Part shown: positions 18,420 through 26,055 of the stretch, piece by piece | Position numbering within the stretch: the stretch's first letter is position 1 | How the letters are laid out: the number at the start of each line of letters is the position of its first letter | Source of the DNA: Ramlibacter henchirensis | GTDB taxonomy: Bacteria; Pseudomonadota; Gammaproteobacteria; Burkholderiales; Burkholderiaceae_C | NCBI RefSeq assembly: GCF_004682015.1 | Contig: NZ_SMLM01000001.1 | Location: 496,001-560,000, forward strand | Reading direction: 5' to 3' | DNA length: 64,000 nucleotides | Translations under genes and position numbers: made by a program | The notes under the pieces: model-generated | Databases searched by the model: none | What the model saw: the letters and a program-made list of their open reading frames with translations, nothing else | What the model was told of the DNA's origin: nothing

Positions 18420-19580
18420 ATGAAACACGAACCCGACCAATACCAGGACATCCGCGACGCGGTGCGCGCGCTGTGCGCCGAGTTCCCCGACGAGTACCAC
18501 CGCAAGGTGGACGAGCAGCGCGCCTATCCCGAGGCCTTCGTCAACGCGCTCACCAAGGCCGGCTGGCTGGCCGCCCTGATCCCGCAGGAGTACGGTGGCT
18601 CGGGCCTCGGGCTGGCCGAGGCCTCGGTCATCATGGAGGAGATCAACCGCGCGGGCGGCAACTCCGGCGCCTGCCACGGCCAGATGTACAACATGGGCAC
18701 CCTGCTGCGCCACGGATCGCAGGAGCAGAAGCGCAAGTACCTGCCCCGGATCGCCAGCGGCGAGTGGCGCCTGCAGTCCATGGGCGTGACCGAGCCCACC
18801 ACCGGCACCGACACCACCAGGATCAAGACCACCGCGGTGCGCAAGGGCGACCGCTACGTCGTCAACGGCCAGAAGGTCTGGATCTCGCGCGTGCAGCACT
18901 CCGACTTCATGATCCTGCTGGCGCGCACCACGCCGCTGGCCGAGGTGAAGAAGAAGTCCGAGGGCATGTCCATCTTCATGGTGGACCTGCGCGAGGCGGC
19001 CGGCGCCGGCCTGACGGTGCGGCCCATCCCCAACATGGTCAACCACGAGACCAACGAGCTGTTCTTCGAGAACCTGGAGATCCCGGCGGAGAACCTGATC
19101 GGCGAAGAAGGGCAGGGCTTCAGGTACATCCTGGACGGCCTCAACGCCGAGCGCACGCTGATCGCCGCGGAGTGCATCGGTGACGGCTACTGGTTCATCG
19201 ACCGCGTCACCCGCTACGTGAAGGACCGCGTCGTGTTCGGCCGCCCCATCGGCCAGAACCAGGGCGTGCAGTTCCCGATCGCCGAAACGTACATCGAGCT
19301 GGAGGCGGCCAACCTGATGCGCTGGGAGGCCTGCCGCCGCTTCGACGCCCGGCTGCCCTGCGGCAGCGAGGCCAACATGGCCAAGTACCTCGCGGCCAAG
19401 GCGAGCTGGGAGGCGGCCAACGCCTGCCTGCAGTTCCACGGCGGCTTCGGCTTCGCGTGCGAATACGACGTCGAGCGCAAGTTCCGCGAGACCCGCCTCT
19501 ACCAGGTGGCGCCGATCTCCACCAACCTGATCCTGTCCTACGTGGCCGAGCACGTGCTCGGGCTGCCGAGGTCCTTCTGA
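18420..19580 (+). CDS. Acyl-CoA dehydrogenase
   Basis: 386-residue FAD flavoenzyme introducing an alpha,beta double bond into an acyl-CoA. All three domains are visible: N-terminal helices, a beta domain with SMGVTEPTTGTDTTRIKTTA (FAD-binding) and NGQKVWISRVQHSD, and C-terminal helices with NAERTLIAAECIGDGYWFIDRV, RVVFGRPIGQNQGVQFPIAE and QFHGGFGFACEYDVER. The usual catalytic Glu position near the C-terminus lies in the GGFGFACEYDVER region. It begins an operon, with its stop overlapping the next start as TGATG. The neighbours, a CoA-transferase and an MmgE/PrpD protein, point to degradation of an organic acid that must first be activated with CoA. Confidence 0.93.
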   Translation: MKHEPDQYQDIRDAVRALCAEFPDEYHRKVDEQRAYPEAFVNALTKAGWLAALIPQEYGGSGLGLAEASVIMEEINRAGGNSGACHGQMYNMGTLLRHGSQEQKRKYLPRIASGEWRLQSMGVTEPTTGTDTTRIKTTAVRKGDRYVVNGQKVWISRVQHSDFMILLARTTPLAEVKKKSEGMSIFMVDLREAAGAGLTVRPIPNMVNHETNELFFENLEIPAENLIGEEGQGFRYILDGLNAERTLIAAECIGDGYWFIDRVTRYVKDRVVFGRPIGQNQGVQFPIAETYIELEAANLMRWEACRRFDARLPCGSEANMAKYLAAKASWEAANACLQFHGGFGFACEYDVERKFRETRLYQVAPISTNLILSYVAEHVLGLPRSF

Positions 19581-20806
19581 TGGACGTCGCCGAGCCGCCT
19601 CAAGACGGCCGCGCCCCCTCGGGGGGCCGGCGCGCAGCGCCCTGGGGGCCATGCCGCCCGCTCGACGGCATCACCGTGGTGTCGCTGGAACACGCGATCG
19701 CCGCGCCGTTCTGCACGCGCCAGCTGGCCGACCTGGGCGCGCGCGTGATCAAGGTGGAGCGGCCCGGCGCCGGCGACTTCGCGCGCGCCTACGACACGCG
19801 CGTGCGCGGCCAGTCCTCGCATTTCGTGTGGACCAACCGCTCCAAGGAAAGCCTGGCGCTGGACCTCAAGGACCCCGCGGCCCTGCAGGCGCTGCAGGCC
19901 CTGGTCGCCAAGGCCGACGTGCTGGTGCAGAACCTGGCGCCGGGCGCGGCGGCCCGCATGGGGTTGTCGTGGGGCGAGTTGCACGCCAGGCACCCGCGCC
20001 TGATCGTGTGCGACATCTCCGGCTATGGCGAGGACGGGCCCTACCGCGACAGGAAGGCCTATGACCTGCTGATCCAGGCCGAGGCCGGGCTCCTGTCCGT
20101 GACCGGCACTCCCGAGGCCCCGAGCAAGGCCGGCAACTCGATGGCCGACATCGCCGCCGGCATGTATGCCTACTCCGGCATCCTGGCGGCGCTGCTGCAG
20201 CGGCAGCGCACGGGGGAGGGCGGCCACATCGACGTCTCGATGCTGGAGTCGCTGGCCGAGTGGATGAGCTACCCGATGTACTACGCCTACGAGGGCGCGG
20301 CGCCGCCGCCGCGCACCGGCGCATCGCACGCCAGCATCTATCCCTACGGGCCCTTCCGCACGGCCGACGGCACGGTGATCCTGGGGCTGCAGAACGAGCG
20401 CGAGTGGGCCGCCTTCTGCGACAAGGTGCTGCGCCAGCCGCAGCTCGCCGGCGACCCGCGCTTCGATGCCAACGCCCGGCGCACCGCCAACCGCGCAGCG
20501 CTCGACGCGGCGATCCACGCCGTGTTCGGCACGCTTTCGACCGGCGAGGTGGAGCAGCGGCTGGACGACGCGCAGATCGCCAACGGCCGCATGAACGACA
20601 TGGCGGGGCTGTGGGCGCACCCGCAGCTGAAGGCGCGCGACCGCTGGCGCAGCGTGGCCACCCCCGCCGGCCCGATCCCCGCGCTGCTGCCGCCCGGGCG
20701 CAACAGCAGCTTCGACTACCGCATGGGCCCGGTGCCTGCCGTCGGCGAGCACACCGAAGCCATCCTGCGCGAACTGGGCCTCGCGCCCGTGAAGGAAGCC
20801 GGATGA
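19580..20806 (+). CDS. CaiB/BaiF CoA-transferase with repeat-derived N-terminus
   Basis: 408-residue family III CoA-transferase. The family body starts at PLDGITVVSLEHAIAAPFCT (about residue 27) and contains KVERPGAGD, VCDISGYGEDGPY, the catalytic Asp in NSMADIAAGMYAYSG, and HIDVSMLESLAEWM. The first 25 residues are Gly/Arg/Pro-rich and are encoded by a GC-rich hairpin-bearing segment that looks inserted. The start overlaps the dehydrogenase stop (TGATG) and its own stop overlaps the MmgE/PrpD start (ATGA), so the three genes are one translational unit. The likely role is making the acyl-CoA substrate of the neighbouring dehydrogenase. Confidence 0.92.
   Translation: MDVAEPPQDGRAPSGGRRAAPWGPCRPLDGITVVSLEHAIAAPFCTRQLADLGARVIKVERPGAGDFARAYDTRVRGQSSHFVWTNRSKESLALDLKDPAALQALQALVAKADVLVQNLAPGAAARMGLSWGELHARHPRLIVCDISGYGEDGPYRDRKAYDLLIQAEAGLLSVTGTPEAPSKAGNSMADIAAGMYAYSGILAALLQRQRTGEGGHIDVSMLESLAEWMSYPMYYAYEGAAPPPRTGASHASIYPYGPFRTADGTVILGLQNEREWAAFCDKVLRQPQLAGDPRFDANARRTANRAALDAAIHAVFGTLSTGEVEQRLDDAQIANGRMNDMAGLWAHPQLKARDRWRSVATPAGPIPALLPPGRNSSFDYRMGPVPAVGEHTEAILRELGLAPVKEAG
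19592..19655. repeat. GC-rich hairpin element inside a coding start
   Basis: Strongly GC segment with stem GCCCCC (19613-19618) / GGGGGC (19622-19627) followed by a GGCGCGCAGCGCCCTGGGGG-like tract. It encodes residues 5-25 of the CoA-transferase and interrupts the otherwise normal family N-terminus. It resembles the dispersed GC-rich intergenic sequences often seen in Comamonadaceae genomes; that assignment is from memory and inference. Confidence 0.45.
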
Positions 20807-22149
20807 ACCCGTCCGCCGAACTCGCCGCCTTCGCCGCCGGCCTGCGCTTCGAGCACATCCCCGCCGCGGTGGTGCGCAAGACCGAGGACCTGCTGGTCGA
20901 CTGGTTCGCCTCGGCCGTGGCCGGCAAGGGCGCCCGGCCCGTGGAAAGCATCGTCCGCTTCGCCGCCGCCATGGGCGCGGGCGAGGGTGCCAGCGAGGTG
21001 ATCGTCACCCGCGGGCGCAGCAGTCCCTACCTCGCGGCCATGGCCAATGCCGCCGCCTCCCATTTCGCCGAGCAGGACGACGTGCACAACGGCTCGGTGT
21101 TCCACCCCGCGACCGTGGTGTTCCCCGCCGCGGTGGCCGCGGCCCAGGCGCTGGGCGCGAGCGGCGCGCAGCTGCTGGCCGCCGGCGTCGCCGGCTACGA
21201 GGTGGGCATCCGGGTCGGCGAGTTCCTGGGGCGCTCGCACTACAAGGTGTTCCACACCACCGGCACCGCCGGCACGCTGGCCGCCGCGGCCGCGGTCGGC
21301 AACCTGCTGGGACTGGATGCGCAGCAGATGCGCCATGCCTTCGGTTCGGCCGGCACGCAGTCGGCCGGCCTGTGGGAATTCCTGCGCACGGCGGCCGATT
21401 CCAAGCAGCTGCACACCGCGCACGCGGCGGCGGCCGGGCTGATGTCGGCGTGGCTGGCGAAGGACGGCTTCACCGGGGCCGACCGCATCCTGGACGGGCC
21501 GCAGGGCATGGCGGCCGGGATGTCCAGCGATGCCGACCCGGCCAGGCTCACCGACGGTCTCGGTGCGCGCTGGGCCACGGCCGAAACCTCGTTCAAGTAC
21601 CACGCCTCCTGCCGCCACACCCATCCGGCCGCCGACGCGCTGGCCCACGTGCTGCGCGAGTACAGGCTGCAGCCGCAGGACATCGCGCGGGTGGTGACGC
21701 ACGTGCACCAGGGCGCGATCGACGTGCTCGGGCCGGTGACGGATCCGGTCACGGTGCACCAGAGCAAGTTCTCCATGGGAACGGTGCTGGCGCTGGTCGC
21801 CCGCTTCGGCCACGCCGGCCTGCCCGAGTTCGAGCGCCACTTCCGCGACCCGGACACCGTCACTTTGCGCGACAAGGTGCAGATGGCGCTGGACCGCGAG
21901 GTAGACGCCGCCTACCCGCGCCGCTGGATCGGCAAGGTGACCGTGCACACCGTCGACGGCGGCACGCTGCAGGGCCGCGTGGATGAACCCAAGGGCGACC
22001 CGGGCAACACGCTCAACCGCGACGAGCTCACCGCCAAGGCGCTGCAGCTGGCCTCCTTCAGCGGCGGCGCGAGCGACGAGGAGATGCGTTCGGCCGTGGA
22101 GCGCCTCTGGCACGTGGCAGCATGGCCGCGCGTCGGCCGGCTCCTCTGA
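20803..22149 (+). CDS. MmgE/PrpD family protein
   Basis: 448-residue member of the 2-methylcitrate dehydratase / cis-aconitate decarboxylase fold. The helical N-terminal domain carries PYLAAMANAAASHFAEQDDVHNGSVFHPATVV (about residues 69-100, the conserved D/H-rich active-site segment), KVFHTTGTAGTLAAAAAVG, and ETSFKYHASCRHTHPAADAL with the conserved Lys and His. Family reactions are dehydration, hydration or decarboxylation of tricarboxylate-like acids, so the substrate here is open. It is the last gene of the dehydrogenase-transferase operon, coupled by an ATGA overlap. No prpB or prpC is nearby, so a complete methylcitrate cycle is not indicated. Confidence 0.92.
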   Translation: MNPSAELAAFAAGLRFEHIPAAVVRKTEDLLVDWFASAVAGKGARPVESIVRFAAAMGAGEGASEVIVTRGRSSPYLAAMANAAASHFAEQDDVHNGSVFHPATVVFPAAVAAAQALGASGAQLLAAGVAGYEVGIRVGEFLGRSHYKVFHTTGTAGTLAAAAAVGNLLGLDAQQMRHAFGSAGTQSAGLWEFLRTAADSKQLHTAHAAAAGLMSAWLAKDGFTGADRILDGPQGMAAGMSSDADPARLTDGLGARWATAETSFKYHASCRHTHPAADALAHVLREYRLQPQDIARVVTHVHQGAIDVLGPVTDPVTVHQSKFSMGTVLALVARFGHAGLPEFERHFRDPDTVTLRDKVQMALDREVDAAYPRRWIGKVTVHTVDGGTLQGRVDEPKGDPGNTLNRDELTAKALQLASFSGGASDEEMRSAVERLWHVAAWPRVGRLL

Positions 22150-22209
22150 GCTTTGCTGGAGTGGACGCCGTGAGTGGGCTCGGCTGGATGTCGCCCCCGA
22201 CGCCAATAC

Positions 22210-23208
22210 TCATATCAGCTTGACGACCACCTTCCCCTTGGCTCGCCCGGTTTCGACATGGGCCAGAGCCTCCCGGATCGATTCGAATGGATAGACGCGA
22301 TCGATCACGGGCCGTAGGGCCCCGGCATCGATGAGGGCCCCGATCTCGCGCAACTGGTCTGCGCTGGCCTTCATGAAAAGGAACGAGTAGCTGACACCAT
22401 GACGATCTGCTTTCTTCCTGATCCGATGGCTCAAGAGACGCATGACCTGCTTCATGCCCCAGTTCGATCCGATCTCCTGCGCGAAGCCGGGATCCGGCGG
22501 GCCCGAAATCGAGACGAGCCTGCCGCCGCGCTTCAGCACGGTCACTGACTTGTGCAGCGTCCGCGCGTCGAGACTGTTCAGGACGACGTCATAGTCCCGC
22601 AGGATCTTCTCGAAGTCGTCTTTCCTGTAGTCGATCACGACATCCGCGCCGAGGCCTTTCACCAGCGCCATGTTCTCCGTGCTCGTGGTCGTCGCGACGA
22701 GCGCGCCCATGTGCTTTGCGAGTTGGATGGCAATCGTTCCCACGCCTCCTGAGCCGGCGTGGATCAGGACCTTCTGCCCGCTCTTCAGGCCGGCCTTGTC
22801 GACCAGCGCCTGCCAGGCGGTCAGCGCAACCAGGGGGACAGCGGCCGCTTCTTCCATGCCGAGCGTTTTCGGCTTCAGGGCAACATCGGCTTCGTCGATG
22901 GCCACGAGTTCGGCAAAGGTGCCGATCCGGTCCTTGCGCGGCCGTGCATAGACCTGGTCGCCCGGCTTCAATCGCTGCACCCTGGAACCGACGCGAAGCA
23001 CCACGCCGGCCACTTCATTGCCCAGGATGAGAGGCAATCGATAGGGCAGCAGGAGCTTGAACTCGCCGTCCCTGATCTTTGAATCCAGCGGGTTGACGCC
23101 GGCAGCGTGGACCTGGACCAGCACGTCGTCGTCTCGCAGTTGGGGCTCCGGCATGTCGCCGAGCCGCCCGCTGTCCTTGCCGTAGCGGTCCACGATGAAA
23201 GCCTTCAT
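22210..23208 (-). CDS. NADP-dependent quinone oxidoreductase-like (MDR family)
   Basis: 332-residue zinc-independent medium-chain reductase. GroES-like N-terminus (AAGVNPLDSKIRDGEFKLL is the start of the substrate domain, about 38-56), LGNEVAGVV, then the Rossmann domain with HAGSGGVGTIAIQLAKHMGA and GADVVIDYRKDDFE. No structural or catalytic zinc Cys cluster is present, as expected for quinone oxidoreductases, which reduce quinones or enones with NADPH. It follows the MATE gene by 13 bases on the same strand and may share its TetR-controlled transcript, consistent with a detoxification role. The ATG at 23208 (MKAFIVDRYG) was preferred to an upstream in-frame start that lies in the MATE gene. 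Confidence 0.9.
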   Translation of the reverse strand: MKAFIVDRYGKDSGRLGDMPEPQLRDDDVLVQVHAAGVNPLDSKIRDGEFKLLLPYRLPLILGNEVAGVVLRVGSRVQRLKPGDQVYARPRKDRIGTFAELVAIDEADVALKPKTLGMEEAAAVPLVALTAWQALVDKAGLKSGQKVLIHAGSGGVGTIAIQLAKHMGALVATTTSTENMALVKGLGADVVIDYRKDDFEKILRDYDVVLNSLDARTLHKSVTVLKRGGRLVSISGPPDPGFAQEIGSNWGMKQVMRLLSHRIRKKADRHGVSYSFLFMKASADQLREIGALIDAGALRPVIDRVYPFESIREALAHVETGRAKGKVVVKLI

Positions 23209-23221
23209 GACGCTGCCACGC

Positions 23222-24604
23222 TCACGCCTTCGCTCTGGCACCGTCGGGAGCTGCCCAATCCGACAGATAGGTGGCGAGTGCCAAGCCGATGCCCATGACC
23301 GCCAGGCTGAGTGCGACGACGCCGTACAAGCTCTGTGGTGAGCCGCCCGCGACGTGCACCGCGATCCCGCCGCCGACCGCGATGACGAGCAGTCGCGCCG
23401 TGCTCGCCAGCAGGGGCCACGCCAGCCGCCCTGCGCCCTGCGACGCGAAGAAGAGGGCGAGCCCCAGCCCGAAGAAGCCGTAGCAGCCGCCGACGATGCG
23501 CAGGTACGCGCTGCCCGCGGCCTGCACTGCCGGGTCGACGGTGAACAGGGTCATCCACGCCTGCGGCCAGACCGCCGCTGCGAGGCCGATCAAGCCGGTG
23601 AGCGCCCATACGAGGCCCGCGCCGGTCCAGGCCACGCGCTTGGCGCGGGCGGCTTCGCGCGCGCCCAGGTTGGTCGCCACCATGGCCGTGAGCGCGCTGC
23701 CGATGCCGAACGCGATGGGCACCAGGATGTATTCCAGCCGCGCCGCGATGCCATACGCCGCCAGTGCCACGCCGCCGAAGCTGCCGACGTAGAGGGTCGC
23801 CATGCCGATGGACGCATTGCTCAGGATCGCGCTGCCCGAGGACGGCAGCGCCAGCCCGAGGATGCGGCGGAAGGCGCTGCGCTGCAGTTGCCACTTCGCC
23901 CCGAGGAGCCGGACGGGCTGGTCCGGGCGCGACAGCCAGGCCAGCAAGCCCAGGGCCGACAGTGCGTTGCACGCGACCGTGCTCGCGGCCGCGCCCGCGA
24001 CACCGAGCGGAGGCAAGGGCCCGGCCCCGAACACCAGCAGCGGGCACAGGAGCAGGTGCATGGCCGTGGTGCCGACCAGCGCGAGCGCGGCCGTGGCCAT
24101 CTGGCCGGCGCCGCGCGCCACGCCGGCGAGCACGTTGACCGACCAGATCGCCGCGGCGCCGGAGAACAGGACGGCGGCATAGCTGGACGCCTGCGCCAGC
24201 GCCTGGTCGCGCGCACCCATGGCGGCGTACAGCGCGGGGCTCGTTGCCAGCAACGTGAACAGCAGCGACGCCGCGAGCCCGACCAGCAGCGCGTGCTGCG
24301 CAAGCCGGCTGGCCAGGGGCGCGTCGCCCGCGCCGAGCGCGCGTGCCACGATCGCCGTGGTGCTGCCCCCGAGGCCGCCGGCGGACATCTGCAGCATCAG
24401 CATGGCCGGCGGCAGCACCACCGCCACGCCGGCGAGCGCGTCGGCGCCCAGGCGCCCGACGATGTAGCCGTCGAAGCCGATCACGATGGTGTTGGCGAGC
24501 AGGCCCAGCACGTTGGGCGTGGCCAGGCGCAGGAGCGTGGGCAGCACGGCGCCGCGCAGCATCCTCTGCGTCGCGGCGGATGGGGCGGCGAGGCTGGCGC
24601 TCAT
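23222..24604 (-). CDS. MATE family efflux transporter
   Basis: 460-residue integral membrane protein with about 12 hydrophobic segments in two similar halves, as in MATE drug/sodium or proton antiporters. Typical features: ATPNVLGLLANTIVIGFDGYIVGRLGADALAG spans the first helix pair (29-60), and the second half opens RRILGLALPSSGSAILSN. It would export cationic or amphipathic compounds across the inner membrane. The start overlaps the stop of a 41-codon SDR remnant (ATGA). That stump follows a palindromic operator matching one at the TetR gene, so expression is likely repressed by the TetR regulator at 24799-25404. Confidence 0.92.
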   Translation of the reverse strand: MSASLAAPSAATQRMLRGAVLPTLLRLATPNVLGLLANTIVIGFDGYIVGRLGADALAGVAVVLPPAMLMLQMSAGGLGGSTTAIVARALGAGDAPLASRLAQHALLVGLAASLLFTLLATSPALYAAMGARDQALAQASSYAAVLFSGAAAIWSVNVLAGVARGAGQMATAALALVGTTAMHLLLCPLLVFGAGPLPPLGVAGAAASTVACNALSALGLLAWLSRPDQPVRLLGAKWQLQRSAFRRILGLALPSSGSAILSNASIGMATLYVGSFGGVALAAYGIAARLEYILVPIAFGIGSALTAMVATNLGAREAARAKRVAWTGAGLVWALTGLIGLAAAVWPQAWMTLFTVDPAVQAAGSAYLRIVGGCYGFFGLGLALFFASQGAGRLAWPLLASTARLLVIAVGGGIAVHVAGGSPQSLYGVVALSLAVMGIGLALATYLSDWAAPDGARAKA

Positions 24605-24726
24605 GCCGTCGCCCGCGCCGCGGCATAGACGCGGCGGGCGCCGCGGGCGAGGGCCTCGCGGGCGAAGGCCAGCCCGATCCCGCGGTTGGCACCGGTGACC
24701 AGGACGACGGCATTGGCGAGTTGCAT
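24601..24726 (-). pseudogene. Truncated short-chain dehydrogenase (41 codons)
   Basis: The product begins MQLANAVVLVTGANRGIG, the cofactor-binding TGxxxGxG start of a classical SDR, continues through the first helix to RRVYAAARATA, and then stops. About 200 residues normally present, including the Ser-Tyr-Lys active site, are missing. Its AGGAG binding site and start are intact and its stop overlaps the MATE start (ATGA). It therefore looks like a deletion relic that now acts as a translated leader coupling the MATE gene to the TetR-controlled promoter. It is too short to be an enzyme. Confidence 0.8.
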
Positions 24727-24740
24727 GGGGACTCCTGTCG

Positions 24741-24758
24741 ATATGATGGCCGTCATAT
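24741..24758. promoter_or_regulatory. Palindromic TetR-type operator 1
   Basis: ATATGATGGCCGTCATAT, an imperfect 18-bp palindrome (ATATGA arms), 15 bases upstream of the SDR-stump start. The same core recurs at 25444-25461 beside the TetR gene, differing only at two central positions. The site is well placed to block transcription of the SDR-MATE unit. Confidence 0.75.
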
Positions 24759-24798
24759 AAGCGGCCGAAAAGCGAAGCGCGACCGGTCGCGCGGGCGT

Positions 24799-25404
24799 TC
24801 AGCGGCTCTTGTCGCGCCGCGGAGCATTCTCGAATTGCTCCAGCAGGAAGCGCCTCGACGCGGCGAGGTGGCGGCGCCCGCGGGCGTTGTCGCCCAGGGC
24901 GCGGGCGATCTGCAGCGCGCCGACGAGCTGGGACGCGGCGATGCCCGCGGCCTCGGCCGGATGATCGGGCGACAGCGCGGCCTGGACGGCCGAGATGAGC
25001 GACGTCACGCGCGCGGCCCCGGCCGTGCGGACCGCCTCCGACTGGCGGGGCAGTTCGGAAGCCAGCGCCGCCACGGGACAGCCGCTCTCGGCCGACTTGA
25101 GGTGGCGCTCGGAAAGATAGCTGTCGACCAGGGCGCGGAAGCGGCTTGCGGACTTGGACTCGAGGCTGGCGACCGAGCGCTGCAGGCGCGCGTGGCTGTC
25201 CTGGCCGGCGCGGTCAAGCGCCTCCACCAGCAGCGCGTCGCGCGAGGGAAAGTGCGCGTAGAAGCCTCCATGGGTGAGGCCCGCCCGTTTCATGATGTCG
25301 GCCACGCCCACGCCCCCGAAACCGGATTCTCGAAGCACGCCGGCGGCGGTGTCGAGGATGCGGTCGTGGGTCAGCTGCTTGCGGTTGCTCGGGGCCATGT
25401 CCAT
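24799..25404 (-). CDS. TetR/AcrR family repressor
   Basis: 201-residue regulator. The N-terminal HTH (about 12-58) reads RILDTAAGVLRESGFGGVGVADIMKRAGL across helices 1-3 and ends THGGFYAHFPSRDALL, typical of TetR proteins. The helical ligand-binding domain has GCPVAALASEL near 110, the pattern of the TetR_C group linked to xenobiotic or aldehyde response genes. It lies upstream of the SDR/MATE/oxidoreductase genes on the same strand, each flanked by one copy of an ATATGATG-centred palindrome, implying autoregulation and control of the pump operon. The inducer is unknown. Confidence 0.92.
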   Translation of the reverse strand: MDMAPSNRKQLTHDRILDTAAGVLRESGFGGVGVADIMKRAGLTHGGFYAHFPSRDALLVEALDRAGQDSHARLQRSVASLESKSASRFRALVDSYLSERHLKSAESGCPVAALASELPRQSEAVRTAGAARVTSLISAVQAALSPDHPAEAAGIAASQLVGALQIARALGDNARGRRHLAASRRFLLEQFENAPRRDKSR

Positions 25405-25442
25405 GGGCTTTGCCTCGTTCTCGTGGGCAGGAGTATGCGGGC

Positions 25443-25462
25443 AATATGATGACCTTCATATT
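25443..25462. promoter_or_regulatory. Palindromic TetR-type operator 2
   Basis: AATATGATGACCTTCATATT, an imperfect 20-bp palindrome 39 bases upstream of the TetR start. It shares the ATATGATG-CC-TCATAT core with the site at 24741-24758. The two sites define a candidate regulon motif. Confidence 0.75.
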
Positions 25463-25521
25463 GAAGGGGGATCACCCTGGGGTTCGTCACACCGCCGCAG
25501 CGCGTGGTGGTCACCTGCCAT

Positions 25522-25977
25522 CTACTCCTTCGCAAACGTCACCCGCACCTGCCCCCGCCCCAGCACCTGCGGCAGCGCCGCCGGATCCTCAATGCGACCC
25601 AGCCGGGTGTACGAATACGGCGACTCGAACGTGAGATAGAAGACGACCAGGGTGTCGGTGCCCCACAGCATCAAGTCGCCGTTGCGGATCGTTCCCGGCC
25701 GGCTGGCGTTGGCGGGCAGGGCCTTCGGCAGCTTCACATGCTTCTCGTTTCCGTTCAGGTCCGGCATGTCGAGGGTCAGAGGCAGCTGGGCGGCGAAGGC
25801 CCGCGCGGCTTCGTTGTCGGCCAGGGTGACCGCAAAGCGGCGTTCACCCACCGACATCCAGATCTGTCGCTCGGCCGGCGTGTTCGCGTTCGCTGCAATG
25901 GCAGACATCTGCGGGACGGCGAACGCCTGCAGGACGCCGAAACACAGGGACCACACGGAAAGGGGTCGGACTTTCAT
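25522..25977 (-). CDS. Secreted cyclophilin-like fold protein
   Basis: 151-residue protein with an N-terminal signal sequence (to about ANA, residue 30) followed by a single small beta-barrel domain: QIWMSVGERRFAVTLADN, AARAFAAQLPLTLDMPDLNG, EKHVKLPKALP, GDLMLWGTDTLVVFY and YSYTRLGRIEDP. This matches the bacterial cyclophilin-like domain family (Cyclophil_like), usually found cytoplasmic or periplasmic without proven isomerase activity; canonical cyclophilin active-site Arg/Phe/Trp residues are not evident. It lies 78 bases downstream of the Tat-exported hydrolase on the same strand and may be co-transcribed. Confidence 0.8.
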   Translation of the reverse strand: MKVRPLSVWSLCFGVLQAFAVPQMSAIAANANTPAERQIWMSVGERRFAVTLADNEAARAFAAQLPLTLDMPDLNGNEKHVKLPKALPANASRPGTIRNGDLMLWGTDTLVVFYLTFESPYSYTRLGRIEDPAALPQVLGRGQVRVTFAKE

Positions 25978-26055
25978 GTACGTGATTCTCCGCGGTTGGG
26001 ACGGGGTGAATGGGGTACCGGCGGGGCTCGGCCGTGCCGATGCATCGGCGCGAGG

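Noticed and set aside
18240..19652. Minus-strand extension giving an 802-codon frame through the RsuA-like gene
   Set aside because: It runs antisense to the acyl-CoA dehydrogenase. The GTG at 17957 overlapping the GIY-YIG stop gives the normal family length.
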